Part shown: positions 1 through 6,852 of the stretch, in pieces | Position numbering within the stretch: position 1 is the stretch's first letter | Layout of the letters: each line of letters starts with the position of its first letter | Assembly: GCA_003551265.1 (NCBI GenBank) | Contig: PUMG01000254.1 | Location: forward strand, 1 to 8,585 | Direction of reading: 5' to 3' | Source: Halovenus sp. | Lineage (GTDB): Archaea > Halobacteriota > Halobacteria > Halobacteriales > Haloarculaceae | DNA: 8,585 nucleotides | Position numbers and translations under genes: made by a program | The notes under the pieces: model-generated | Databases searched by the model: none | Told to the model about the DNA's origin: nothing | The model's input: only the letters and a program-made list of their open reading frames with translations

Positions 1-2
1 AT

Positions 3-3000
3 AAGTACGGACACCGCATGACACAGAGAACGTCGGAACTTGAAGAGATCGAGATCCGCGAAAAGGGTGCTGACCTGCCCGAAGAGGTGGAACCCGAGCC
101 TGATCCGGAGGTAATAGAAGAAACAGCGGAAGTAACCGAATACTCCGAAGAAGCTATAGAGGAGGCAGCCAAATATCTAAGGCGCCTGGACCTTGAAATG
201 TTGGAGGCGGTTACACCCCTCAGCAGAGAGATCATGGCCAGGGGCGGTATCGCCCCACCGCGCGACGACACAATCACCGGGGAGTACCGGGAGACGGTAC
301 CCCTCCACCTTAAGGACAGTGGTGGTCTCCCCCTCGATGAAATGGCAGACGAGCTTGGGATGGATTCAAGACAGCTCCTTGATGAGCTCCGAGACCTTGA
401 GCCAATAACGGTTCCGCCCATTCGCGAATACTACGAACAGGCTCGCGCCTTCCTTGAGATGTATGATGTGGACGAGGAAGATGTTACGCCCGAAGATGCG
501 GCCGATCTTGTCCGGGAGCGCTACGACCCCGAAGCCCCCCATTGGGGCAAAGCACAGGTTCCTGATGTGGATCTTGAGCCTGTGTCCCGCAAGGAGATCC
601 AGGACTTTATTGAAAACGAACTGTTCCTGCCCATGCGTCAGGGGAGGATGGGTCCGACAAGAGCGGAGGGTATTTTCAAAGTCCGACCCGAGGTTGTCAG
701 GGTGCGCAGGCAGAACGATTACCCCACAAAGGCTCACGAGATAGGACACTACCTGGTTAAGGCGCTGGGTATTGACGTACAGGAGTTTGACGACCTGGAG
801 GGTGCCTTTTGGAAGTCGGAGACCATCGCCCACGAGGCATATACCCCCGATCAGTACCACAGTGAGGGGGCGGCTGAATACTTTGCCACCTACTTCCTTG
901 AGGGTACCGACGAGGCAAGCAGGTTAGCCCCGATATTTACAAGCTACCTTGAGGATGAACTGTTCGCAGAAACATACCCCGAAGTCGGAGAAAAAATCCA
1001 TCAGCTGCAGAATATGTTCCAGACCTGGTATGCTCAGGACTCCATTGACCGGTGGAAGGGTCATTTTGTGATGGACGAGGAAGAGCGCAGAGAACTGTTC
1101 AGCAAAAAAGATGAAGCCTTAAAAGAGGTTGTGGATATACACTGGCCCATGGCCTCCATAATGAATCGGATTCGAGGGCATCCCCAGGGATACCAGGACT
1201 TAGACGTACTCTCTAACCCCTACAAAATGGCCAGGTTCTTTACAGATCTTAACCCCCTAATAAGAACATTCCTCACCAAGGAAACCATGGACCCCCACTT
1301 TGACAAGCAGGGGCCCTCACTCAAAGAAGTACTAAAAAAGGTGGAGCCGTGGCTGGGCAACCCCGATCCCAATGCCAGCCCGATTGAAAGAGTGGGAGAT
1401 TTCAGGGCGTATTACACGGCAGTACACGCTCTGGAGAGGGCCAAGGTGCAGGTGGCACGGGAAAAAGACATCGACTTAGACGAGGTTGACCCTGATGATC
1501 TATCGCTTACCAGCTATGACACCAAGCGTTTGGTAGGTATGGAGTTGAGGGATATAGAGGCGGCCCTGGAGTTAGAGCGTCCCGAGTTTGTAGAGGCTAT
1601 GGAGGACCTTGCGCTCATTGATAGCATAATGTTAGATTGGTCTGAAGACGGCGATCTGATAAGTTCAGAGCAGAGAGAGATTATTGAGGGCCTATACGAG
1701 TTCCGCTTGCCCATGTGGCGCTACATGGGAGAAGAAAAACAGGTGAAAGGAATTAGTGCTGGTGGGCGAACGGTAGATTTAAGCTCTCCCCTTAAAAAAG
1801 CGTTCGGCAGCGAAAGACCTATTATGGATCCCATACGGTCGCGTATTGAGGAAATTGCTTTTGTGATTGAGCGGTGGCGCGACAACCGGGTGGCCAAAGC
1901 CTTGTTTGACCGCCTGGGAGAAATAGACGGTACGGGTTGGATCGCAGAAGAGCTGCCAGATCCTATGAAGGCTCACAAGTTTTCCCTTGAAAACTTAAAA
2001 AAAGAATTGCTGGAAGCCGGCATACCTAAAGAAGTGCTCGAAGATGCCGATCTTGAAAAAATGGTTACCCTCTTTGAACCGAAAGCCATTACAGACTGGA
2101 AGGACCAGAGGGAAAACGTGGTAACGTATTGGGACGATGGGGAGCGCAAGTGGATGAAGGTTCACCCGGCCCTTTATGAGGTTATGACCGGACTAAACCC
2201 GGTGCGCGGTGAGTGGATATTCGATCTAGTCGGCAAGCTAACGAAGCCCTTTAAAATAGGTGCGGTTATCAACCCTGTATACATGGCGCGCAATATTTTC
2301 CGCGACGCTTTTACCGAGTTTACTCATAAGGGGACAGAGGCAAGGCCCGGGGTTGACTTTGTTGAGGGCTTATATCATGTTATGGCAGATTGGCTGGGGA
2401 AGCCTGGCATGTATCGCGAGGCAGAAAAGATTGGAGCCCTGCGGGGAACGCTGACCGAAGATATTCTGAACAGATACGAAGACCCCAACATTGTAAACGA
2501 GCTTATGGGGAGGGCCAAGAGAAGTCCTGCGACCCAGGTACTCCATGCCGGGGCTATGCCGTATCGGGTTATGAAAAAACTAAGCCTAGCAAGTGAGCAT
2601 GCTACCCGTACCGGTTACTTTGCCCATAAAATGCGGCAAGCGGGCTGGGAGTCTCTGTCGCCTGAAGAAAGAAGAGATAGACGCTTAGAGTATGGTTATG
2701 ATACGAAGGGTGTTATGAATATAGATTATTCTCGAAAGGGCAGGGCGGGCCAAGAGCTAAACAAGGTTTACCCGTTTCTCAATGCCAACATACAGGACTG
2801 GATGTTAAAAAAGGAAAGCTTCTCCTCAATGAAGATTGCCTTTTTGTTGCGTGGTCTTGCCACTGCCTCTTTTCAGCTGGTGTGCTACCTCCTCGGGAGG
2901 GGCGACCCCCGGATACAGGAGTTGCAGCGCTGGAGAAGGGACCTCTATTTTCACATACCGTTCCCGAACTTCATTCTTGAAGTCCCCAAGTCACACCTTG

Positions 3001-3785
3001 ATGGGCAGCTCTTTGCTACACTTCCCCTCAGGGTTTTTGAATTTCTGGATACTCAGGATCCGGCTGCCTTTGACGAAATGGCTCGTAATTTCCTTATGTT
3101 CCAGGCCCCCGGAGATCCAACGGCTATGTTTCTGCCTCATGTCTTTCAGCCCATGCTGGAGGTTGGGGTCAACCAAAGCATGTTCTTTGGTCCGGCAAAG
3201 GGAAGACCTATTGTGCCGCCCTCCGAAGAAATGCTGATCCCTGAACTTCAATATGGGCCTTATACGTCAACGCTTGGCAAGGAGCTAAGCGAAAAGACGG
3301 GAGGACATATTTCGCCTCGTCATATTGATCACCTTGTCAGGGGCTACACCGGAACCCTTGGAACGCTTACGGCCGATACAATAGATGCGATAGCAGGAAC
3401 CCTGGCTCCGGAGGCTGTGCCGCATCGAGAGTGGTTTGAGCGCATACCGGGCCTTAACCGTTTTCTGCGCAGGCCGTATATATCCCCCGAAAGCGTCAGC
3501 CAGCTGTATGATGAACTCGAAAAACAAGAAAGAGCTTACAACACATTCATTGAGCAGCGCAGGAGGGGGGAAACTCCAACCGTTGAGCAGGAGGACTTCC
3601 GCGAACTCCAACGCTTACGCCAGGCAAGACAGCAGATAGCCCAGCTTCGACAGGGCCAAAGCAGGATTCATGAGACTACCTGGACACAAGAAGAAAAGAG
3701 GGAACAGATCGACAGACTGCAAATGCAGATCCTCAATATAGCAAGAAGAGCTATAGGTAGAAAACCAATAGATATAGAAGAGTAG
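3..3785 (+). CDS. Large phage protein with HEIGH metallopeptidase motif and LPD38-like region (5' end probably outside window)
   Basis: At least 1255 residues counted from the first ATG at 18. No ribosome binding site precedes that ATG, the frame is open to the window edge (codons for K-Y-G-H-R come before M), and every other gene here has a strong one, so I treat the gene as 5'-partial. Residues 20-45 (from ATG 18) are a Glu/Pro-rich linker. Residues 240-244 read HEIGH, a zinc-binding HExxH motif, and E283/E287 in SEGAAEYFA could supply the third ligand, as in gluzincins. Residues about 735-800 contain NPVYMARNIFRDAF, which resembles the large polyvalent protein associated domain LPD38. The last 90 residues are charged and probably coiled coil. 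Such proteins are thought to travel in the virion or enter the host with DNA. The position just before the lysis genes fits an internal virion protein, but that role is inferred. Confidence 0.75.
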   Translation, partial: KYGHRMTQRTSELEEIEIREKGADLPEEVEPEPDPEVIEETAEVTEYSEEAIEEAAKYLRRLDLEMLEAVTPLSREIMARGGIAPPRDDTITGEYRETVPLHLKDSGGLPLDEMADELGMDSRQLLDELRDLEPITVPPIREYYEQARAFLEMYDVDEEDVTPEDAADLVRERYDPEAPHWGKAQVPDVDLEPVSRKEIQDFIENELFLPMRQGRMGPTRAEGIFKVRPEVVRVRRQNDYPTKAHEIGHYLVKALGIDVQEFDDLEGAFWKSETIAHEAYTPDQYHSEGAAEYFATYFLEGTDEASRLAPIFTSYLEDELFAETYPEVGEKIHQLQNMFQTWYAQDSIDRWKGHFVMDEEERRELFSKKDEALKEVVDIHWPMASIMNRIRGHPQGYQDLDVLSNPYKMARFFTDLNPLIRTFLTKETMDPHFDKQGPSLKEVLKKVEPWLGNPDPNASPIERVGDFRAYYTAVHALERAKVQVAREKDIDLDEVDPDDLSLTSYDTKRLVGMELRDIEAALELERPEFVEAMEDLALIDSIMLDWSEDGDLISSEQREIIEGLYEFRLPMWRYMGEEKQVKGISAGGRTVDLSSPLKKAFGSERPIMDPIRSRIEEIAFVIERWRDNRVAKALFDRLGEIDGTGWIAEELPDPMKAHKFSLENLKKELLEAGIPKEVLEDADLEKMVTLFEPKAITDWKDQRENVVTYWDDGERKWMKVHPALYEVMTGLNPVRGEWIFDLVGKLTKPFKIGAVINPVYMARNIFRDAFTEFTHKGTEARPGVDFVEGLYHVMADWLGKPGMYREAEKIGALRGTLTEDILNRYEDPNIVNELMGRAKRSPATQVLHAGAMPYRVMKKLSLASEHATRTGYFAHKMRQAGWESLSPEERRDRRLEYGYDTKGVMNIDYSRKGRAGQELNKVYPFLNANIQDWMLKKESFSSMKIAFLLRGLATASFQLVCYLLGRGDPRIQELQRWRRDLYFHIPFPNFILEVPKSHLDGQLFATLPLRVFEFLDTQDPAAFDEMARNFLMFQAPGDPTAMFLPHVFQPMLEVGVNQSMFFGPAKGRPIVPPSEEMLIPELQYGPYTSTLGKELSEKTGGHISPRHIDHLVRGYTGTLGTLTADTIDAIAGTLAPEAVPHREWFERIPGLNRFLRRPYISPESVSQLYDELEKQERAYNTFIEQRRRGETPTVEQEDFRELQRLRQARQQIAQLRQGQSRIHETTWTQEEKREQIDRLQMQILNIARRAIGRKPIDIEE

Positions 3786-3818
3786 TGTGTCAGGGTTGTG
3801 CGTAAGGGGTGATTTTAG

Positions 3819-4037
3819 ATGGAAAATGGCCAGGATGGCTGCGAGTTTGGCCGCAAACTCGAACAAAGGATTGATGGCATGGAGGGGCACCACAACCAAG
3901 CCGTAGAGCAAATACAGGACTCAGTTACTACCCTAACGCAAGAAATGGGGGGCCGGCCAACATGGGCGGTCTCGATTGCTATTACGATCCTGGTGGCGCT
4001 CGTAACAATAATGGGAACCCTGCTTGCGGCAGCATAA
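3819..4037 (+). CDS. XhlA-like small membrane protein, holin-associated
   Basis: A 72-residue protein. The first 45 residues are polar and probably helical, with a heptad-like run around residues 13-40. One hydrophobic segment lies at about residues 48-71 (from PTWAVSIAI to the C-terminal AAA). This architecture matches the haemolysin XhlA family, which sits in phage lysis cassettes and helps holin and endolysin disrupt the membrane. The start is fixed by AAGGGGTGAT ending about 6 nt before ATG 3819. It lies 33 nt after the large structural gene and 23 nt before the endolysin, so it is probably co-transcribed with both. With a single membrane span it could itself be a small holin. Family assignment is by architecture and context, not by a diagnostic motif. 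Confidence 0.7.
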   Translation: MENGQDGCEFGRKLEQRIDGMEGHHNQAVEQIQDSVTTLTQEMGGRPTWAVSIAITILVALVTIMGTLLAAA

Positions 4038-4060
4038 ACCCGAAAGGGGCGGGGGGGGGT

Positions 4061-4867
4061 ATGATTGAAACGGAAAAGTTCATAGAAAGACTCAGGGAGC
4101 CGGCCCTCCGCATGGAAGAAAAACACGGGGTGCCGGCTCCGGTGATCATCGCCCAGGGGGCCCTGGAGTCCGGGTGGGGGCGCTACATGCCTCCCGGCAG
4201 CAATAACCTGTTCGGTATCAAGCACCACGACAGCCCGGAACATGACTATGTGGTGGCCCCAACCCATGAACACCTGGATGGGGAGGATGTTCCTCAGGAT
4301 GCTAAGTTTCGCAAGTACGACAGCTGGGAGGAAAGCGTCGAAGACCACAGCCAGTTCCTGCGCTCCAATTCACGATACAGCGATTGTTTCAAAACCTCGG
4401 ACCCCGCAGAGTTCGCCCGCCGGCTGCAGGAGGCGGGGTACGCCACCGATCCGGAGTACGCCCAAAAGTTAATCTCCATTATGCGCGGACACGATCTCCA
4501 ATCTATACGGCCAGCAAGCACCAGGGGAGGTGAAAAACTAATGCTGAGCAAAATCAAGGGTTTGTCTGGTTTGGCCCGCAGGATCTATGAGATTGTCTCC
4601 TTCGCCCTGCCGTTTCTGATGGCGTTGTGGGATGTGGTGGTGATGGTGGAATCAGAGGAAGACGAGGAGGACCGCGGCTCTGAAGAAGAGCGGTCCTTCG
4701 TTCTGGGGGTGCTGGAAGTCCTCTACGATCTGGCCAACGAACTGACCGAAGAAGAGTTTCCGGTATCCTGGGAGAAGCTGGAGGAAAAGCTGGCCGCAAT
4801 TTATGAGAAGATCGTTTGGCTGCTCGATAAAATAAATTTTTTCAGAGGGCAAGAAGGGGGGCAGTAG
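4061..4867 (+). CDS. Endolysin, GH73-type N-acetylglucosaminidase, with C-terminal hydrophobic/acidic extension
   Basis: A 268-residue protein. Residues 1-150 match the GH73/FlgJ-like glucosaminidase fold: PAPVIIAQGALESGWG (probable catalytic Glu36), NNLFGIK at 48-54, FRKYDSWEESVEDHSQFL at 83-100 and GYATDPEYAQKL at 126-137. It should cleave the glycan strands of host peptidoglycan at the end of the lytic cycle. No signal peptide is seen, so release would need a holin. From residue 161 the protein changes character: a hydrophobic stretch (about 173-197, IYEIVSFALPFLMALWDVVVMV), a Glu/Asp-rich stretch, then an amphipathic helix. This is not a recognisable cell-wall-binding domain. I chose ATG 4061, preceded by AAAGGGG and a run of nine G, although the frame is open further up. 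The upstream part would overlap the XhlA-like gene in another frame. Confidence 0.85.
   Translation: MIETEKFIERLREPALRMEEKHGVPAPVIIAQGALESGWGRYMPPGSNNLFGIKHHDSPEHDYVVAPTHEHLDGEDVPQDAKFRKYDSWEESVEDHSQFLRSNSRYSDCFKTSDPAEFARRLQEAGYATDPEYAQKLISIMRGHDLQSIRPASTRGGEKLMLSKIKGLSGLARRIYEIVSFALPFLMALWDVVVMVESEEDEEDRGSEEERSFVLGVLEVLYDLANELTEEEFPVSWEKLEEKLAAIYEKIVWLLDKINFFRGQEGGQ
4541..4867 (+). other. In-frame internal translation start producing the 108-residue C-terminal part of the endolysin gene
   Basis: Within the endolysin frame, AGGGGAGGTG at 4523-4532 stands 8 nt before ATG 4541, as good as any gene-start signal in this window. The product would be 108 residues: a short basic amphipathic start (KIKGLSGLARR), a hydrophobic segment at residues 15-37, an acidic patch (ESEEDEEDRGSEEE), and a helical tail. 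The point where it would start is exactly where GH73 similarity ends. Two readings fit. Either two formerly separate genes fused by loss of a stop codon, or the gene makes both a full endolysin and a separate hydrophobic protein, perhaps holin-like. Internal starts that yield a separate C-terminal subunit are known in some phage endolysins. Expression from this site is inferred. Confidence 0.45.
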
Positions 4868-4878
4868 AGATCCCCGAA

Positions 4879-5085
4879 GTGCTGAGACACTTCACATCAA
4901 TTCTTCGGCGCTACGGGGCAACCGAAAAAGCAATTGCCGAGCTCGACGACGAGGAACTCACAATTTCACTTCTCAGCTTTGCTGAAAAAAGCCGAACCTC
5001 CACCTCAGAAGACCTGGTTAAAAAGCTCCGGGGCGACATTCGAGAAAAACACGGCCTACCGAGGAAGTTTCATCCCGACCTCTAA
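4879..5085 (+). CDS. Small phage protein of unknown function
   Basis: A 68-residue, charged, probably all-helical protein starting at GTG 4879, 11 nt after the endolysin stop. AGGGGGG at 4855-4861 is the likely ribosome binding site, although the spacing to GTG is long (about 17 nt). The frame is open further up but offers no better start. I recognise no motif. The C-terminus (KKLRGDIREKHGLPRKFHPDL) is basic. It is the last gene before the terminator at 5208-5240, so it closes the late operon. Overlap with another ORF at 4934-5140 makes the frame choice slightly uncertain, but the operon position and amino acid composition favour this one. Confidence 0.5.
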   Translation: MLRHFTSILRRYGATEKAIAELDDEELTISLLSFAEKSRTSTSEDLVKKLRGDIREKHGLPRKFHPDL

Positions 5086-5168
5086 AAACGGACCTCAGAA
5101 TGGGGTCAAATTGCCCGATTTATTTACCCCCCATGTATGATAAGACCTACAAAAACAAAAACGCCCAA

Positions 5169-5188
5169 AAGGGGCCCTCTGGCCCCTT
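5169..5188 (+). repeat. GC-rich hairpin, first of a pair after the late operon
   Basis: AAGGGGCC, loop CTCT, GGCCCCTT: a perfect 8-bp stem. It is followed by TAGAATAGATTTTACTAA, so the U-run is poor and it is at best a weak terminator on the + strand. On the - strand the stem is followed by TTGGGCGTTTTTGTTTTTG, which could help end leftward transcripts. Confidence 0.55.
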
Positions 5189-5207
5189 AGAATAGATTTT
5201 ACTAATT

Positions 5208-5240
5208 TGGCCCCTACGTTGGGGCCATTTTTTTATTTTT
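5208..5240 (+). terminator. Rho-independent terminator of the structural/lysis operon
   Basis: TGGCCCC (5208-5214), loop TACGTT, GGGGCCA (5221-5227), then seven T, an A and five more T. This is a textbook intrinsic terminator, 123 nt after the last lysis-region gene. Confidence 0.85.
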
Positions 5241-5310
5241 TGGAGGTTATCGGAAAGAGTAATGAATACAGTGGTAGCCAGTGCCAATATTATGCAGGGA
5301 GGTTGTCTGA

Positions 5311-5409
5311 ATGAGTAAATACGACAAGCCCCGCCCTTTAGATTTTCAAAAGGGCGGGGTAGTTGACTCTCTTCTATGTAAGTGCCGAGCGAGTGCCAAA
5401 CTTACATGA
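5311..5409 (+). CDS. Possible 32-residue small protein between terminator and attP
   Basis: ATG 5311 is preceded by AGGGAGG at 5296-5302 with 8 nt spacing, a strong ribosome binding site. The product begins MSKYDKPRPLDFQKGGVV and ends CRASAKLT. Its body contains an 11-bp stem hairpin (5329-5359) and its 3' end runs through the left AGTGCC repeats of the attachment region. An 18-codon ORF (5262-5318) overlaps its start, so the two could be translationally coupled. The good initiation signal is the only support. There is no recognisable family, and no clear promoter after the terminator. Confidence 0.25.
   Translation: MSKYDKPRPLDFQKGGVVDSLLCKCRASAKLT
5329..5359. repeat. Strong inverted repeat with 11-bp stem
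   Basis: CCCCGCCCTTT (5329-5339) and AAAGGGCGGGG (5349-5359) pair perfectly around a 9-nt loop. No T-run follows on either strand, so it is not a standard terminator. It lies inside the 32-codon ORF and 20 nt left of the AGTGCC repeats. It could block read-through into attP or protect an RNA 3' end. Confidence 0.6.
5380..5397 (+). repeat. Left pair of AGTGCC direct repeats, putative integrase arm sites
   Basis: AGTGCC occurs at 5381-5386 and 5392-5397, 11 bp apart start to start. A matching pair at the same spacing lies on the other side of the tRNA-like core (5639-5655), and a single copy occurs at 5280-5285. Paired direct repeats flanking a core are what tyrosine integrases of the lambda/Tn916 type bind with their N-terminal arm-binding domain. 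The pair is flanked by ATGTAAG (5376-5382) and CTTACAT (5401-5407), a 7-bp inverted repeat. Confidence 0.6.
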
Positions 5410-5514
5410 AAAAGCATGAAACGCAGAGAAAATGGATGTAACACCCGAACCATGAAGAACGTTGATGTGTCGGGGTTCAATGGTATTTTGAGTTACAGCA
5501 TGAAAACCGTGTTT

Positions 5515-5579
5515 CATAATTGGAGATCATGTGCAGCCCTCGTTGGCTGCCGAGGGTTCGAATCCCTCCCTCTCCGCCA
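5515..5579 (+). other. Phage attachment site attP: 3' part of tRNA-Ser(GGA)
   Basis: The sequence reproduces the 3' half of a serine tRNA. There is an anticodon loop TTGGAGA (5520-5526, anticodon GGA), 3' anticodon stem TCATG, and a long variable arm GCAGCC-CTCGTT-GGCTGC (5533-5550). The T arm is GAGGG-TTCGAAT-CCCTC (5552-5568), followed by acceptor strand CCTCTCC, discriminator G and CCA (5577-5579). The long variable arm and discriminator G are serine features. The 5' anticodon strand CATAA (5515-5519) pairs with only 4 of 5 bases, and no GGAGAGG 5' acceptor strand or D arm exists upstream, so it is not a functional tRNA gene. Many integrases insert at tRNA 3' ends and carry this segment so the host tRNA is restored. 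The common core probably starts at the anticodon loop, about 5520-5579. Confidence 0.85.
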
Positions 5580-5593
5580 CATATCAAGGGTTA

Positions 5594-5626
5594 AGGCCCC
5601 TCCGATTATACTGGCAGAAGGGGCCT
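5594..5626. repeat. Inverted repeat between attP core and integrase end
   Basis: AGGCCCCT (5594-5601) and AGGGGCCT (5619-5626) form an 8-bp stem with a 17-nt loop. It lies 40 nt past the integrase stop on the - strand and 15 nt past the tRNA CCA on the + strand. The T-runs are poor. It could be a weak terminator for int, or for the host tRNA after integration. Confidence 0.45.
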
Positions 5627-5638
5627 ATACTAAGTAGA

Positions 5639-5655
5639 AGTGCCGAAGAAGTGCC
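5639..5655 (+). repeat. Right pair of AGTGCC direct repeats, putative integrase arm sites
   Basis: AGTGCC at 5639-5644 and 5650-5655, with the same 11-bp periodicity and same orientation as the left pair at 5381-5397. The extended match is AAGTGCCGA followed by AGTGCCA on both sides. The pair ends 11 nt before the integrase stop codon. Confidence 0.6.
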
Positions 5656-5666
5656 ATTCCAGCATT

Positions 5667-6782
5667 TTACAGGATTTCTTCCAGCTTTTGGGCGACCTCT
5701 CTGCTGGTGGTGTCGGCCTTTGCGTAGATGTTGGCGGTTGTCGAGTAATCCGAGTGTCCTAAGCGATCTTGTATGTCTTTGAGGCTCACACCAGCCTGGT
5801 GGAGCAGGCTGGCGTGAGTATGTCGGAGATCGTGAAATGCAGCGTCGATACCGACACCAGACGCAAACTTTGTAAACAATCTATAAACATAGTTGTAGCT
5901 GAGAGGTTGCCCATTCTTTCTGGCGAATACCAAGTTGCGATCCTCGTATTCGCTTCCCGGAAGAAGCAGGCGGTGCTTCGCTTGCTTCTTTTTATTTTTC
6001 TGGAGAATAGTAATAACTGTCTCCGATATAGATATAATTCTCCCCGAGTTGTGTTTTGTCCTTTCGACAAGTTCCCCGCTCGGAAGAAGGGTCCTTTTGA
6101 CCTGTACGGTCTGGTTCTTTAGGCTCACGCAGTCCCACTTGAGACCCAACAATTCCCCTTTTCTGAGGCCAGCATGTACCGCAACCTTAATAAGTGGTGT
6201 CATGAAGTTGTATCCATCTGCATAAGCGTGCTCTTTACTTTTTTGGATGATTGTTTGAACCTCATCGGGTTTAAGAAAGGTATGTTTCGGCGGCTTATTC
6301 CGCCGGGGGGTATCTATGGCAGCCACAGGGTTCCTGCGGATTACCTCTAGGCGTTCCGCCCAGCGGAAGGCTGCGTTAAGGATCGTGTGGTGGAGCTGGA
6401 CGGTCCTCCCCGAAAGCTCGTCCAATTTTCGGTCATAGTAGGTTTGGATGTGATGCGGGCGCACTGCCTGCAGGGGCATACCGCCAAACCCTTCTGCCAG
6501 GTGTGCGTCTATTGTGTACTTGTAGCTTTTATATGTTGCTTCGGCTACTCCGCGCTTTTTTCGCTCAAGCCAGCGGTCCAGCCAGTCGACAACCGTTATA
6601 TCCTCCCTGTCTACGAAGTCCCCCCGGTTTACCTCGTCAGCCAGCCGGTGCATCAATTCTTCTGCTTCCTGCTTTGTACCCTCAATATGCCTCGTTACCC
6701 TCCTCCTCTTCCCCTTCGGGCCCCTCCCGAGCTCTACGACGACACGCCACTTGCCCTTTTCCAACCCCTCCAGGTGAGCCAT
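5667..6782 (-). CDS. int: Tyrosine-type site-specific integrase
   Basis: A 371-residue tyrosine recombinase when started at the ATG ending at 6782. In order there are an N-terminal arm-binding domain (GKWRVVVELGRGPKGKRRR, about residues 10-28), a SAM-like core-binding domain (TVVDWLDRWLERKK through ILNAAFRWAERL, about 63-146) and the catalytic domain. The catalytic set is complete: Arg207 in AGLRKGELLGLKWD, Lys243 in RTKHNSGR, His317/Arg320 in HDLRHTHAS, His343 in LGHSDYSTT and nucleophile Tyr353 in ANIYAKAD. It should recombine attP with the 3' end of a host tRNA-Ser(GGA) gene, and its 3' end abuts attP. Start choice: the ATG at 6782 gives the usual family N-terminus and has AGGGAGG 13 nt upstream. 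The frame is also open to a TTG at 6845 with AAGGA at an ideal 6 nt, adding 21 residues that do not look like the family. Confidence 0.93.
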   Translation of the reverse strand: MAHLEGLEKGKWRVVVELGRGPKGKRRRVTRHIEGTKQEAEELMHRLADEVNRGDFVDREDITVVDWLDRWLERKKRGVAEATYKSYKYTIDAHLAEGFGGMPLQAVRPHHIQTYYDRKLDELSGRTVQLHHTILNAAFRWAERLEVIRRNPVAAIDTPRRNKPPKHTFLKPDEVQTIIQKSKEHAYADGYNFMTPLIKVAVHAGLRKGELLGLKWDCVSLKNQTVQVKRTLLPSGELVERTKHNSGRIISISETVITILQKNKKKQAKHRLLLPGSEYEDRNLVFARKNGQPLSYNYVYRLFTKFASGVGIDAAFHDLRHTHASLLHQAGVSLKDIQDRLGHSDYSTTANIYAKADTTSREVAQKLEEIL

Positions 6783-6852
6783 CTTCTTCTTCGAGCCTCC
6801 CTTGTTTGTTGGATAGAGCGAACTCATGTTCGCCCACAAATCCAAGAAAAAT

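Noticed and set aside
366..860. 164-codon ORF on the - strand within the large structural gene
   Set aside because: Shadow frame of a clearly coding + strand gene with the HEIGH motif; no initiation signal or domain.
3962..4060. Upstream extension of the endolysin frame to an ATG at 3962
   Set aside because: It overlaps the XhlA-like gene in another frame, reads as low-complexity Gly/Asn sequence and has no ribosome binding site; ATG 4061 starts the domain.
5490..5579. Complete tRNA-Ser gene
   Set aside because: No 5' acceptor strand (GGAGAGG expected) or D arm upstream, and the 5' anticodon strand pairs imperfectly; only the 3' part is present.
5416..5637. 73-codon ORF across the attachment region
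   Set aside because: It runs through the tRNA-Ser 3' half and has no ribosome binding site; its sequence is dictated by the tRNA fragment.
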